Assembly: GCA_018266875.1 (NCBI GenBank)
Contig: JAFDZR010000056.1
Location: 1 to 56,744, forward strand
Source: Bacteroidota bacterium
Lineage (GTDB): Bacteria > Bacteroidota > Ignavibacteria > Tepidaquicellales > Tepidaquicellaceae
DNA length: 56,744 nt
Reading direction: 5' to 3'
Made by a program: the position numbers and the translations under genes. This document shows positions 9,517 to 19,045 of the stretch, one piece after another; positions within the stretch are counted from its first letter, which is position 1, and each line of letters begins with the position of its first letter. Below the pieces are notes generated by a model, which made no database searches, was not told where the DNA came from, and saw only the letters and a program-made list of their open reading frames with translations.

Positions 9517-11280
9517 ATGGCCAGGTTTATTTATATTATATTTTTTACACTGTTTCTTTCCGGGGAATTATTCTCCCAGGCAAACGTGGGAAGTATAAAC
9601 GTTTCCGGAAATGAATATCTCACCAGGACAGAGATTACAGACATGATGATAACACGCCGGAATTCCCCTCTGAATAAAGATCAGTTTATGCTCGATCTGA
9701 AAACTATAAGGGACAGATACAAAACTGCCGGATTCATCTATATGAAATTCAACGGTGAAGAGCTTAAGTTTTCTGAAGATTCTCTGAATGTAGATATTGA
9801 TCTGAATATTTCCGAAGGCGAGAGAGTGAATATCGGAGAAATAAATATAACTGGAAATAAATCAATCCCGCCGGGAAAGATACTTGCGGGATTTGAAACA
9901 AAAACAGGCGGCAGTCTCAATGATGCCGAGCTTAATCAGGACCTGAAACTGCTTTTGAGATCCTATGAAAAGATCGGACTCCCGTTTGCCAAGATAATTG
10001 TAAAGGATATATCCGTTTATAAAGACGGCGATAAGGATAAACTCAGACTTGATCTGGAAATTGATGAAAACACGCTGGTTAAGATAGATCAGGTAAGGAT
10101 CAAAGGAAATGAAACAACCAAGGATTATGTAATTATCAGGGAACTGAATCTTGACAAAAACAAAACAATCGATTCGGAATCTCTACAGAATATAAAGGAA
10201 AAGCTGGACAGACTTAATATTTTTGAATATGTCGCTGATCCGAAAGTCTATTCTCTTAAAAACAAAAATGAATCCGGACTGCTCATAGAAGTACGCGAAG
10301 GAAATACAAATACTTTTGACGGCATTCTCGGATATGTTCCGCCTGTCGAAGGAGTCTCCTCCGGTTATCTGACGGGTCTGGTGAATGTATCTTTCAGAAA
10401 TCTGTTCGGAACAGCAAGAAAGGTCGAAGCTAAATATCTACAGGAAGTAAAGGAGACACAGGAGCTTGCTTTCAAATATTTTGAACCGTATTTTTTTAAT
10501 CTTCCGCTGAATGTTAATCTCGGATTTCTCCAGAGAATTCAGGACACTACTTACACAAAGAGAAATCTCGACCTGAAAGCTGATTTTCTTTTTTCAGACA
10601 AGTTTACAATATCAGCTATAGCAGGCTATGAAAGAGTCATACCTTCGGATTCTCTCAGCGGTTCAGTAGTTATTGCCGATTCAAGGATATTACTGTCAGG
10701 CATTGAATTAAGATATGACAACAGGGACAATATTTTCATCCCGACAAAGGGATTTTTATACAGATCGAGTTACTCGTACGGCAGCAAAAAAATATTCAAT
10801 ATATCAGAACTTCAGAATTTAGGTTATTCAGAATTTTATTCCGTTCAGAAATATTCGCTTGATCTTGAATTTTACTATTCATTTTTCAAAAGGCAGACAG
10901 CACTGCTGAGACTCTTCGGGGGCGAAGTTCTCTCCGGCAAACTTGAGGATTCCGATTTTTTCAGGATCGGCGGAACGAATTACATACGCGGATACAGGAA
11001 TGAGCAGTTTCTCGCGTCACGGCTTGCCGCTCAGAATTTTGAGCTGAGATATGCAGTTTCAAGACGCGGATTTCTGTTTGGTTTTTTTGACGCAGGATAT
11101 TACTTCAGACCTTTTGATCAGACAAATAATTTTCCGGAACAGAGCGGATTCCTTTATGGTTACGGTCTCGGAATCCGACTTGAAACCGGATTAGGTCTAA
11201 TCGGCGTCAGCTATGCGCTTGGAAAAGGAGACGGTTTTCAGGACGGAAAGATCAACTTCGGATTAATAAATGATTTTTGA
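9517..11280 (+). CDS. Omp85-family outer-membrane assembly protein (BamA/TamA-like)
   Basis: Omp85 proteins insert or translocate proteins at the outer membrane. The 587-residue product has a signal peptide (residues 1-22), then about three POTRA domains up to about residue 265 (repeats start near VGSINVSGNEYL, INIGEINITGNKS-like and KIDQVRIKGNE), and a C-terminal 16-strand-type barrel. The diagnostic barrel-lumen motif RGY occurs in FRIGGTNYIRGYRNEQF near residue 492. At 587 residues with three POTRAs it is shorter than typical BamA (about 800) and closer to TamA or an accessory Omp85. It lies 79 bases downstream of the SGNH gene, but no functional link is shown. Confidence 0.88.
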   Translation: MARFIYIIFFTLFLSGELFSQANVGSINVSGNEYLTRTEITDMMITRRNSPLNKDQFMLDLKTIRDRYKTAGFIYMKFNGEELKFSEDSLNVDIDLNISEGERVNIGEINITGNKSIPPGKILAGFETKTGGSLNDAELNQDLKLLLRSYEKIGLPFAKIIVKDISVYKDGDKDKLRLDLEIDENTLVKIDQVRIKGNETTKDYVIIRELNLDKNKTIDSESLQNIKEKLDRLNIFEYVADPKVYSLKNKNESGLLIEVREGNTNTFDGILGYVPPVEGVSSGYLTGLVNVSFRNLFGTARKVEAKYLQEVKETQELAFKYFEPYFFNLPLNVNLGFLQRIQDTTYTKRNLDLKADFLFSDKFTISAIAGYERVIPSDSLSGSVVIADSRILLSGIELRYDNRDNIFIPTKGFLYRSSYSYGSKKIFNISELQNLGYSEFYSVQKYSLDLEFYYSFFKRQTALLRLFGGEVLSGKLEDSDFFRIGGTNYIRGYRNEQFLASRLAAQNFELRYAVSRRGFLFGFFDAGYYFRPFDQTNNFPEQSGFLYGYGLGIRLETGLGLIGVSYALGKGDGFQDGKINFGLINDF

Positions 11281-11300
11281 TCTCCTCCGCCGGGCAGTTT

Positions 11301-12698
11301 TTAATATATAATGATCTTCAGCGGTTCATGCACTCCCTCTTCCCCGAAAACAATTCTTCCTATACTGCAGCTGCTGCATTTTCCTTTTACACAAAAGAAT
11401 TTGTGAAGATGAATAAGTCCCTGTTCAACAGCGGGATTAACCGAGCTTATCCCGAGCTGTTCCTGCATCACCTTCGAGACTTCATTTACCGGCGCTTTCT
11501 GTCTGTTGTTTCTGTAAAAATATTCCACTTTATTCATTAGGTTCCCGTTACCTGTATCAGACGCCGTGAAATACATCATCGGGAATATCACATTTGAAAT
11601 AATATCCTTAATTCTGTCCTCACCGATTCCCTTGTTTTCCCTCTGTGATCTTTTTCCAAAGCTGTAATGGTCTTTCCAGTAGCGGGATATTTTTACTTCA
11701 TGAAAAAGTCCTGTCATGCTTTTCAGAATATCCTTACTTTCTTCAAATTCATTTCTCATCCTGCCGTAAAAATCATTCATCACCAGTTCATGCAGAACAG
11801 CAGATGCATACGCAATTCTCAGAGTTGGAAAATTCGGAGGTCTCAGTCTGAAGAAATTCCATTCGGACCTGAACATTTCCTCTTTTTTAAGTAACCTTCT
11901 GATCCTTGTCCATCTTTCAAAAAGATCATCAGAATATTCATCTTCAGATGTTCGGTCGGACAGAAATCCTGACAGACCAAACATAAGAGCTTCCGTATCC
12001 GCAGCGCTGAGATCAAGTTCTTTTACTCTTTCAATTTCAATTTTCCTGGACAATGCAATAAACTGCTGTTTGTTTTTGGAATATCCGAGCGCTTCGCACA
12101 GATATTCGAAGAACGCCTGTTCAGGATTAGATTCGTCCTTCCGGAATTTTTTCAGTTCGTAAATCCTTTCCCTGAATTTTTCAGATTTGAGCTTGAGCCT
12201 TTCAAGTCCGAGCCGTTTCACAAAACCCGCCTTATCTTCAAAATGAATTTCCATATTTGCAGGAAAGCAGGGAAGTTTAAAAGATTCAGACGGTTTATTG
12301 ATAATGTCCTTCCAGATTTCGTGAATGGATCTGGTCAGGAAATCAGACAATACTACAGTCGGAACGACTCTTTCGCTGCTGACAACTGCTCTTTTATTTT
12401 CAGAATAAAGATCATTATAAAGAACGACGTGAAGAATCAGGTCATTATATTTCCTGTCACTGCCGTGATTGTGCATGAACCAGTCATCCATTGTCCTGTG
12501 AATTTCAACAGAACCTGTCATGATCTGACCGCCGATTTTTATTTTTGATCCGATGTAATCCGGACCGGCGTCATTATTTCTTTTGCCGAGATCTATGATC
12601 CCGACTTTCAGTCCTTCATTTGTCTTAAGACCGGAATAATTCGAACTGTCTTCCCATATCCTGCAAATGAAGTTTTCATTTAGGCTTAGTTTTTTCAT
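11301..12698 (-). CDS. DUF2851 family protein
   Basis: The sequence matches the pattern I know for DUF2851, a family common in Bacteroidota and Chlorobi with no assigned function. It shows NDAGPDYIGSKIKIGG near residue 40, GSVEIHRTMDDWFMHNH and a LHVVLYND segment. The C-terminus contains a cysteine cluster (CVKGKCSSCSIG) that could bind metal. There is no signal peptide or membrane segment. The 3' end converges on the Omp85 gene with a 20-base gap. It diverges from the TPR lipoprotein gene across only 71 bases, so the two promoters are close together or overlap. Confidence 0.85.
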   Translation of the reverse strand: MKKLSLNENFICRIWEDSSNYSGLKTNEGLKVGIIDLGKRNNDAGPDYIGSKIKIGGQIMTGSVEIHRTMDDWFMHNHGSDRKYNDLILHVVLYNDLYSENKRAVVSSERVVPTVVLSDFLTRSIHEIWKDIINKPSESFKLPCFPANMEIHFEDKAGFVKRLGLERLKLKSEKFRERIYELKKFRKDESNPEQAFFEYLCEALGYSKNKQQFIALSRKIEIERVKELDLSAADTEALMFGLSGFLSDRTSEDEYSDDLFERWTRIRRLLKKEEMFRSEWNFFRLRPPNFPTLRIAYASAVLHELVMNDFYGRMRNEFEESKDILKSMTGLFHEVKISRYWKDHYSFGKRSQRENKGIGEDRIKDIISNVIFPMMYFTASDTGNGNLMNKVEYFYRNNRQKAPVNEVSKVMQEQLGISSVNPAVEQGLIHLHKFFCVKGKCSSCSIGRIVFGEEGVHEPLKIIIY

Positions 12699-12769
12699 TA
12701 ATTTTTAAATTGGTTTTAACTACATTAGTAAAATATTTTTAAAAAATTAAATAATTTCATAAATAACAT

Positions 12770-13417
12770 ATGCGCAACTTAAATATTAAATTTTTAATCG
12801 TTTTATTTTCAGCATTTCTAATAAGCGGATGCACAGGAAATAAAAAAACGGAAGAACAGTATCTGACTGATGCTAAGGCAAAGCTTGAAGAAAAAAAATA
12901 TGATGAAGCGATTAATGAATACAGGGAATTCCTGAAGAGTTATCCTCAATCCGACAAAGCGATATTCGCTTATAACGAGATCGCCGGGATCCAGATAAGC
13001 AATTTAAATAATCCTTTGGAAGGAATAAAGACCTATAAAGAGCTCGCTGAAAAACATCCGAATACTAAAGAAGCCAAGCAGTCATTGTTCATGGTTGCAT
13101 TTATTTATGATGAAACTCTGAAGGACAAGCAGAATGCAATTGCAGCTTATCAGGCATTTCTCGACAAATATCCCAAAGACGAGGATCAGAATGACAAGAT
13201 GAGCGAATCCGCCAAAACCATGCTGGAAGTATTGAAATCAGGTAAATCCATTGAGGAGATAATCGAGCAGAACATTGACAAAATGGGCAGCAGCAGTTCT
13301 GATTCCACCGGCACAAAAGAAAAGAATGAATCAATGGATAAGGATAAGGCAAAAGATAAAGCAATGGAAAAAAGTAAAGAAATGGAAAAGAAAGTCGAGA
13401 AGAAAGAAGAGAAATAA
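12770..13417 (+). CDS. TPR-containing lipoprotein (BamD/YfiO-like)
   Basis: The 215-residue product has a lipoprotein signal with lipobox LISGC (Cys21). It is followed by at least two or three tetratricopeptide-like repeats: YDEAINEYREFLKSYP, a repeat around GIKTYKELAEKHPNT, and AIAAYQAFLDKYPKDE. This pattern and length resemble BamD/CpoB-type periplasmic TPR lipoproteins. The last 45 residues are a Lys/Glu/Asp-rich tail of low complexity. It starts 71 bases from the divergent DUF2851 gene and is followed after 30 bases by the DUF58 gene, probably in one transcript. BAM-complex membership is an inference only. Confidence 0.8.
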   Translation: MRNLNIKFLIVLFSAFLISGCTGNKKTEEQYLTDAKAKLEEKKYDEAINEYREFLKSYPQSDKAIFAYNEIAGIQISNLNNPLEGIKTYKELAEKHPNTKEAKQSLFMVAFIYDETLKDKQNAIAAYQAFLDKYPKDEDQNDKMSESAKTMLEVLKSGKSIEEIIEQNIDKMGSSSSDSTGTKEKNESMDKDKAKDKAMEKSKEMEKKVEKKEEK

Positions 13418-13447
13418 TAATCAGGCTTTAATTTTTTAAAAAGATTT

Positions 13448-14437
13448 TTGACGGATACAACCGACTATAAAAAATATCTGAACCCTTCCGTTATTGCGCG
13501 GCTTTCAAATATGGAACTGAAAGCACGCATGGTAGTGGAAGGGTTTATTGCTGGTCTTCATAAATCGCCGTATCACGGATTCAGCGTTGAGTTTGCAGAA
13601 CACAGGCAGTATATGCCGGGAGATGATCTGAAATTCATTGACTGGAAACTGCTCGGCAAGACAGAAAGATATTATGTCAAAAGATTTGAGGAAGAAACAA
13701 ATCTCAAAACATACCTTATATTGGACATCAGCAGGTCCATGGATTTCAGATCAGAAGATGGTACATCTCTGAATACCCTCAGAAAAGGTTTTTTCAGGAA
13801 ATATTTTTCTCAGGAAAAAAAAGAAGAATCAGGCGGAATTGTTACAATGACCAAACTGGAGTATGCATCTCATCTTGCAGCTTCTCTTGCTTATCTTATG
13901 CTGCTTCAGAGGGATGCAATTTCCCTTACCACATATGATACGAAAATCAGATCATACATACCTCCCCATTCCACTAAGGCGAATCTAAGACTTATACTCC
14001 GTGATCTTTCCAAAGTCGAATCACTTCACCGGACAGGGACTGCAAAATGCCTGAATGAAATCGCCGACAAAGTAAAAAAACGCGGGCTTGTTATTGTGTT
14101 CAGCGATCTTTTTGATGAGCAGAAGGAAGTAATAAAAGCACTGAAACATTTCCGCTATAACAAGAATGAGCTAATCATATTTCAGATACTTGATCCGATG
14201 GAAATTAATTTTCTTGAGGGAAGTCCAGTCACTTTAAAGGACATGGAAACCAGCGAGGAGATGTATTCACAGCCGGCTGCCATGCAGAAGATCTACAGGG
14301 AATCAGTTCAGGAATTCATACAGAACTACAGGAAAGAATGCATAAGCAATGACATAGAATATATTACGCTTTCTACCAATACACCGTTTGATTCAGCTCT
14401 GCTCGGCTATCTGAACAAAAGAAAAAAACTGATCTGA
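13448..14437 (+). CDS. DUF58 domain protein (von Willebrand A-like fold)
   Basis: This is a DUF58 family protein of 329 residues. It has the typical RQYMPGDDLKFIDWKLLGKT motif near residue 55, then a vWA-like core with a MIDAS-type DISRSMDF sequence (DxSxS) near residue 95 and a later VFSDLFDEQKE segment. DUF58 proteins are often encoded with MoxR ATPases, but no MoxR gene is in this window. The start is a TTG at 13448, and no earlier in-frame ATG gives a better N-terminus. It has no transmembrane segment. It probably shares a transcript with the TPR lipoprotein gene. Confidence 0.9.
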   Translation: MTDTTDYKKYLNPSVIARLSNMELKARMVVEGFIAGLHKSPYHGFSVEFAEHRQYMPGDDLKFIDWKLLGKTERYYVKRFEEETNLKTYLILDISRSMDFRSEDGTSLNTLRKGFFRKYFSQEKKEESGGIVTMTKLEYASHLAASLAYLMLLQRDAISLTTYDTKIRSYIPPHSTKANLRLILRDLSKVESLHRTGTAKCLNEIADKVKKRGLVIVFSDLFDEQKEVIKALKHFRYNKNELIIFQILDPMEINFLEGSPVTLKDMETSEEMYSQPAAMQKIYRESVQEFIQNYRKECISNDIEYITLSTNTPFDSALLGYLNKRKKLI

Positions 14438-14450
14438 AAACAAGATCCTT

Positions 14451-15782
14451 TTAATATCTGATCCTTGTGTTATCTGTATCCCATATTGGCGTTGTAAGCT
14501 TGTAATCCCCGAACCCGGTTTCATCAATAAAAACGAACTGCCTGTTCTCATTATAAAAATCCCAGATCTCATAAGGTTTAGTACCTTCGGTGAACGGATG
14601 TCTTTCGATGTTATTCGGTTCTCCGAAAATAATAAAAACCATTCCCATATCAGTTTTCCAGCCGTCTATATAATGAGTATATCTTTCATTTGCAATATTT
14701 ATTCTTTTGTAATACTCAACCATCAGTTCATTCTTTGATGTATTAGGAGAAGGATCCTTGTCTCTCCAGAATTCAACAAAATATTTTTCCCTCAGCTCCG
14801 GAGTGGACGCGCTTCTTATCTTATCCATTTCTTCACTGCTTGCAATATAGATCATCTGATCTATAAGAAGGTTAAGATCTTTGGCATTCACGGGTATTCC
14901 GCTGAGTTTATTTTCAAACAATTTGCCAGCGACGATTTCACCTGTAGTATTATTTTTCAGTTCCAGCTTGTATTCTCCGAAGACAAGATTACTGGTGGAG
15001 ATCTTTTCGAAGTATTTGTTGATGCCCGGATTTAATGTATAAACAAGATTGTCCTTTTCGAGCACATTGTCCTTATTATCTTTGATAGTATAAGTAAAAT
15101 CATTCACGACATCTGCATTGCCGGAATTATATATCTCAAAGAAAAGATACATTGTTTTAAGATTTCCGATGTTCTTTTCTATAAGAGGAGTTATTATCTT
15201 CTTTCCGTTTTCCTCCTTAATGTTGCTAACAAGCATAATGTTGCTGACGGAAATGTCTTTCTGAGCAAAGTCTTCAATCAGAATGTTATCCGATTTTGTC
15301 TTTTCCTTTTTAGTATTCAGATCAGAGATCGTGATCTCCACTCTGTAGTTTCCGGGATTCAGATAAAATTCCTTTACAATATATTTTGCTGAAGCCTCAA
15401 GATTCTTCTGTTCCGCTTTTGAAGTTGAGACATAATCCGAAATTGTCTCATTACTTACAATTTCATCGAAAGAATTAGTGATCTTTATGTTGTAGGAAAT
15501 GCTTGCGTCATAATTTTTTGAAGAGTAATTCTTTTTGAACTGAAGATTTTCCAGCGGGATTTCAAGGTATACATCGAGTCTCGCTTTTCCCTGTTCCCTG
15601 CTGTAAAAAACAAGCGGATCAAAATAGAAAAAATCCCTTGATTCGAGATCTATATTTTTATCTTTCAGCTGCGGATAAACTTTGTTTACATGAAACAATG
15701 AAGTAAGAGCAATAAGTACGACTAATATTACTTTCTTAAACTCCGACCTGTTGTTTCTTCCGTTTCGTACCGAGTTATTCAT
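14451..15782 (-). CDS. GWxTD domain protein
   Basis: The 443-residue product has an N-terminal hydrophobic segment (residues about 17-37), so it is probably exported or anchored in the inner membrane. Most of the protein is beta-rich, and the C-terminal part carries the motif DGWKTDMGMVFIIFGEP near residue 373, which defines the GWxTD family of Bacteroidota/Chlorobi-type bacteria. The end (PYEIWDFYNENRQFVFID) is also typical. The family has no proven function. It lies 15 bases downstream of rimO on the same strand and converges on the DUF58 gene with 13 bases between. Confidence 0.88.
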   Translation of the reverse strand: MNNSVRNGRNNRSEFKKVILVVLIALTSLFHVNKVYPQLKDKNIDLESRDFFYFDPLVFYSREQGKARLDVYLEIPLENLQFKKNYSSKNYDASISYNIKITNSFDEIVSNETISDYVSTSKAEQKNLEASAKYIVKEFYLNPGNYRVEITISDLNTKKEKTKSDNILIEDFAQKDISVSNIMLVSNIKEENGKKIITPLIEKNIGNLKTMYLFFEIYNSGNADVVNDFTYTIKDNKDNVLEKDNLVYTLNPGINKYFEKISTSNLVFGEYKLELKNNTTGEIVAGKLFENKLSGIPVNAKDLNLLIDQMIYIASSEEMDKIRSASTPELREKYFVEFWRDKDPSPNTSKNELMVEYYKRINIANERYTHYIDGWKTDMGMVFIIFGEPNNIERHPFTEGTKPYEIWDFYNENRQFVFIDETGFGDYKLTTPIWDTDNTRIRY

Positions 15783-15797
15783 TTCAAACCCCTTTTT

Positions 15798-17123
15798 TTA
15801 TAATTTAAATTCTGTTGTTTTTTCGATTTTTTCACCGAAAAGATCAAATTCTTCCGAGTCAAATATTTTAATATCATAAAATTCTCCAATATTCAGATCA
15901 TCACTGCTGATATAAATTTCCTGATCTATTTCCGGCGCATCTCTGTAACTTCTTCCAATATAGTAACCGTTTTCATTTCTGTCAATAAGCACTTTTAGTA
16001 TTTCACCTGCCGAAGAGCGGTTCTTTTTCAGCGATATTTCCCTCTGCAGATCCAGAATATGCTTCTGTCTTCTTAACTTTTCCTTCATGGGAATTCTGTC
16101 CGGAAGTTCAGAGGCTGTAGTGCCTTTTTCATTCGAATAGGTAAAAACACCGAGTCTGTCAAATTCAAATTCATTTACAAAATCTGATAATTCTATAAAA
16201 TCCTTTTCAGTTTCATCGGGATAGCCGACTATAAAGGTTGTTCTTACCGCTGCACCCGGAATTCCTGTCCGGATATTTTCAAGAACGTTTAAGAGACTTT
16301 TTTTAGTGATCCCGCGTCTCATTGATTTCAATACATTATCCGAGACATGCTGAACCGGTATATCAATATAATTACAGATATTGGGAGTTTCCCTGATCAC
16401 ATCGATCACATCTTCCGGAAATCTCGAAGGATATGCGTACATTAATCTTATCCACTCAATGCCTTTTATCTCAGACAGTTCCTTTAATACTTTCGCAAGT
16501 TCCCTTTTTCTGTTCAGATCAAAACCCCAGTAAGTCGTATCCTGACCGATCACTATAAGCTCTTTGACTCCTTTGGAAGCAAGTATCTGCGCTTCCATTA
16601 TGATCTGATCGAGCGGCTTTGATCTGTGTCCGCCGCGCATGATCGGTATTGCGCAGAATGAACATGGATTATCGCAGCCTTCGCTGATCTTTAGGTACGC
16701 AAAATGTGATGGTGTTGTTAAGCTTCGCTCACCTATCAGCTCGTCTTTGTAATTTCCGCCAAGCTCTTTCAGTATTCCTATAATTGTATGCGGCTTATCA
16801 GTCGCTCCGAAGTATTTATCTACTTCCGGGATCTCTTTTTCCAGATCAGATTTATATCTGTCCGAAAGACAGCCTGCGACATATACATTTTTCAAAAGTC
16901 CTCTGGATTTCCTGTCAACTGCTCTTATGATCGTGTCTATGGATTCCTTCTTTGCATTTTCAATAAATCCGCATGTATTAATGATCACATTCTCGGCTTT
17001 ATCCTCATCTTCAACAATTTCTATGTCATTTGATTTCAGCTGTGACATGATGAATTCCGAATCGACAAGATTCTTTGAGCATCCGAGGGTAATCAGCTTA
17101 ACTTTATCTTTCTTTACTTTCAT
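15798..17123 (-). CDS. rimO: Ribosomal protein S12 methylthiotransferase
   Basis: RimO is a radical-SAM enzyme with two iron-sulfur clusters that adds a methylthio group to an aspartate of ribosomal protein S12. The 441-residue product has the UPF0004 N-terminal domain with Cys15 (LGCSKNLVDSE), Cys51 (NTCGFIENAK) and Cys85 (AGCLSDRY). The radical-SAM cluster motif CDNPCSFC has cysteines at 150, 154 and 157, followed by the signature AIPIMRGGHRSK. A C-terminal TRAM domain follows. SEFIMSQ and GGHRSK favour RimO over MiaB. The GWxTD gene follows after 15 bases. Confidence 0.96.
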   Translation of the reverse strand: MKVKKDKVKLITLGCSKNLVDSEFIMSQLKSNDIEIVEDEDKAENVIINTCGFIENAKKESIDTIIRAVDRKSRGLLKNVYVAGCLSDRYKSDLEKEIPEVDKYFGATDKPHTIIGILKELGGNYKDELIGERSLTTPSHFAYLKISEGCDNPCSFCAIPIMRGGHRSKPLDQIIMEAQILASKGVKELIVIGQDTTYWGFDLNRKRELAKVLKELSEIKGIEWIRLMYAYPSRFPEDVIDVIRETPNICNYIDIPVQHVSDNVLKSMRRGITKKSLLNVLENIRTGIPGAAVRTTFIVGYPDETEKDFIELSDFVNEFEFDRLGVFTYSNEKGTTASELPDRIPMKEKLRRQKHILDLQREISLKKNRSSAGEILKVLIDRNENGYYIGRSYRDAPEIDQEIYISSDDLNIGEFYDIKIFDSEEFDLFGEKIEKTTEFKL

Positions 17124-17720
17124 TAAATGTCAGACTTTCAGTAAGTTTACTTTATTTATAAGAAAAATAAAGTCCTTAAATAAATTAACCCTCCAATCAT
17201 TCTGTTTATTAAGAAGGATATGAGAGGGTCGGTTTTTCTGAAACTAATGCTTTTCTGTTCAATAAAAAATGATAAAAACTTAATTCTTTTAAAAAGATTT
17301 TGCGGGATGTTATATGGAAACGGATTAAAGGAATTTCTGAATTTTTAATTAGAAGCTTATACAGCAAATTCATAAAGCTCACAGCTCAATTGTGAGTTTC
17401 CGTTTCGCCTGTTTCATTTCAAAGATCTTTTTTTATCCTTTCCGGAAGATTCTCCCGCTTTACGGACTGTGATCAACGGTTAATGTAAATATAATGGAAA
17501 TGGAGTATAAATTCCCAGGCCGGGCAGCGCAGATCGTGGGAATGGGAATAATTTTAAAATATAAGGATATTGACATTCCGGGGAAAACTTATTTCACAGA
17601 GATTTTTAAGTAAGTAATTGAAAAAATCAATTTTATAATGATTCCTGAAATTATTTGCAGTCCTGAAAGGTTGTTTGACTTTAAATTGGAAATCTATTTG
17701 AGTAATTTTATAAAAATTAA
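17124..17720. other. 597-base intergenic region between divergent rimO and hflX, with two small inverted repeats
   Basis: This is the longest gene-free stretch in the window. Two inverted repeats are visible: CTCACA (17378-17383) with TGTGAG (17391-17396), and ATTCCCA (17511-17517) with TGGGAAT (17537-17543), which encloses 19 unusually GC-rich bases. A 39-codon frame (17494-17613) covers the second, without a ribosome-binding site. Promoters of rimO and hflX should lie here. I do not recognise any known small RNA or riboswitch. Confidence 0.4.
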
Positions 17721-19016
17721 TTGTATTTGCATAATACCAGAAAAGAATCCGAGAAAACAGTATTAGTCTGTTATTCCAACAAAAATATCAAGAACGCTTT
17801 TCATTCCGAAGAATCACTTACCGAACTGAAGTTCCTGGCGGAAACCGCCGGAGCTGAGGTCGTAAACACATTCTTTCAGGAAAATGATAATTTTGATCCG
17901 AGATACATGATCGGCAAAGGAAAGGTTCAGGAGATCGCGGACTATGTCGCTGACAATAATATTTACCTTGTCATTTTTGAAAATGAACTCGCTTATACAC
18001 AGCTCAGGAATCTTGAGCAGAAAATAAAATGCAAGATAATTGACAAGTCGAATCTTATACTTGATATTTTCGCATCAAATGCGAGAACCGCTCAGGCAAA
18101 GCTGCAGGTTGAACTTGCTCAGCTCGAATATTCTCTTCCGAGACTTACAAGACAATGGACTCACTTATCAAAACAGTTCGGCGGTATCGGAACAAAAGGT
18201 CCCGGTGAAACTCAGATCGAAACTGACAGAAGACTTATCAAGACAAGGATAATTGTATTGAAGGAAAAACTTGATAAAGTAGCAGAACAGAGAAGAACAC
18301 AGTCTTATTCCAGAAGGAATTTTTTCAGGATCTCTCTGGTGGGTTATACAAACGTCGGGAAATCAACTCTGCTTAATTCTCTGACCAATTCTGACGTATA
18401 TGTCGAGAACAAACTTTTTGCAACACTTGACACTTCCACCAAACTCCTTGACCTGACTGACACTGAAGACGAAAAGGGAAAGACAAAGTATCCAAAGAAA
18501 GTTCTTATATCAGATACAGTTGGATTCATAAAAAACCTGCCGCACAATCTGATAGAATCATTCAAATCTACTTTGTCGGAAGTCATTGAGTCGGATCTGC
18601 TTCTCCATGTAATTGATATTTCCGGTGAGAATTTTACAGAACAGATGGAAGTAGTAAACGATACTCTTAATGAGATCGGAGCGACCGGAAAGACGGTCAT
18701 AAACGTATTCAACAAAGTCGACAGTCTTCCTGACAAAAGTATCATACAGTTAATGAAGAGACTTCACAAGGATTCCGTATTTATCTCGGCAGAAAAAGGA
18801 CTTAATCTGAATAAGCTGATGACAAAAATCAAAGCGGAACTGAATAAGGAAAATTCAGAGAGAACAGTAAAACTCAAACCCGGAGATCATAAAAAAGTAA
18901 GCATGATCTATGATATGGCTGAAGTCAGCAATATAAAATATCTGAAGAACAGTATTAAAGTAACATTCAGGACCAATGATAAGAATTTTTCTTATCTGGA
19001 AAAAGTAATACAATAA
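17721..19016 (+). CDS. hflX: GTPase HflX
   Basis: HflX is a ribosome-associated GTPase that rescues stalled or heat-damaged ribosomes. The 431-residue product shows the HflX N-terminal domain (RYMIGKGKVQEI near residue 61), the diagnostic GGIGTKGPGETQIETDRR at about 154-171, a Walker A GYTNVGKST (208-216), the switch-II DTVGFI, and a NKVD G4 motif. The start is a TTG at 17721, and a second TTG two codons later is also possible. Acyl-CoA dehydrogenase follows after 29 bases on the same strand. Confidence 0.95.
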   Translation: MYLHNTRKESEKTVLVCYSNKNIKNAFHSEESLTELKFLAETAGAEVVNTFFQENDNFDPRYMIGKGKVQEIADYVADNNIYLVIFENELAYTQLRNLEQKIKCKIIDKSNLILDIFASNARTAQAKLQVELAQLEYSLPRLTRQWTHLSKQFGGIGTKGPGETQIETDRRLIKTRIIVLKEKLDKVAEQRRTQSYSRRNFFRISLVGYTNVGKSTLLNSLTNSDVYVENKLFATLDTSTKLLDLTDTEDEKGKTKYPKKVLISDTVGFIKNLPHNLIESFKSTLSEVIESDLLLHVIDISGENFTEQMEVVNDTLNEIGATGKTVINVFNKVDSLPDKSIIQLMKRLHKDSVFISAEKGLNLNKLMTKIKAELNKENSERTVKLKPGDHKKVSMIYDMAEVSNIKYLKNSIKVTFRTNDKNFSYLEKVIQ

Positions 19017-19045
19017 TTTAAAAATCAAAAAAATAAATATACACA

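Noticed and set aside
17494..17613. Frame of 39 codons starting ATG GAA ATG GAG in the rimO-hflX gap
   Set aside because: No ribosome-binding site, no recognisable sequence and no conservation data. The length is within chance for AT-rich intergenic DNA.
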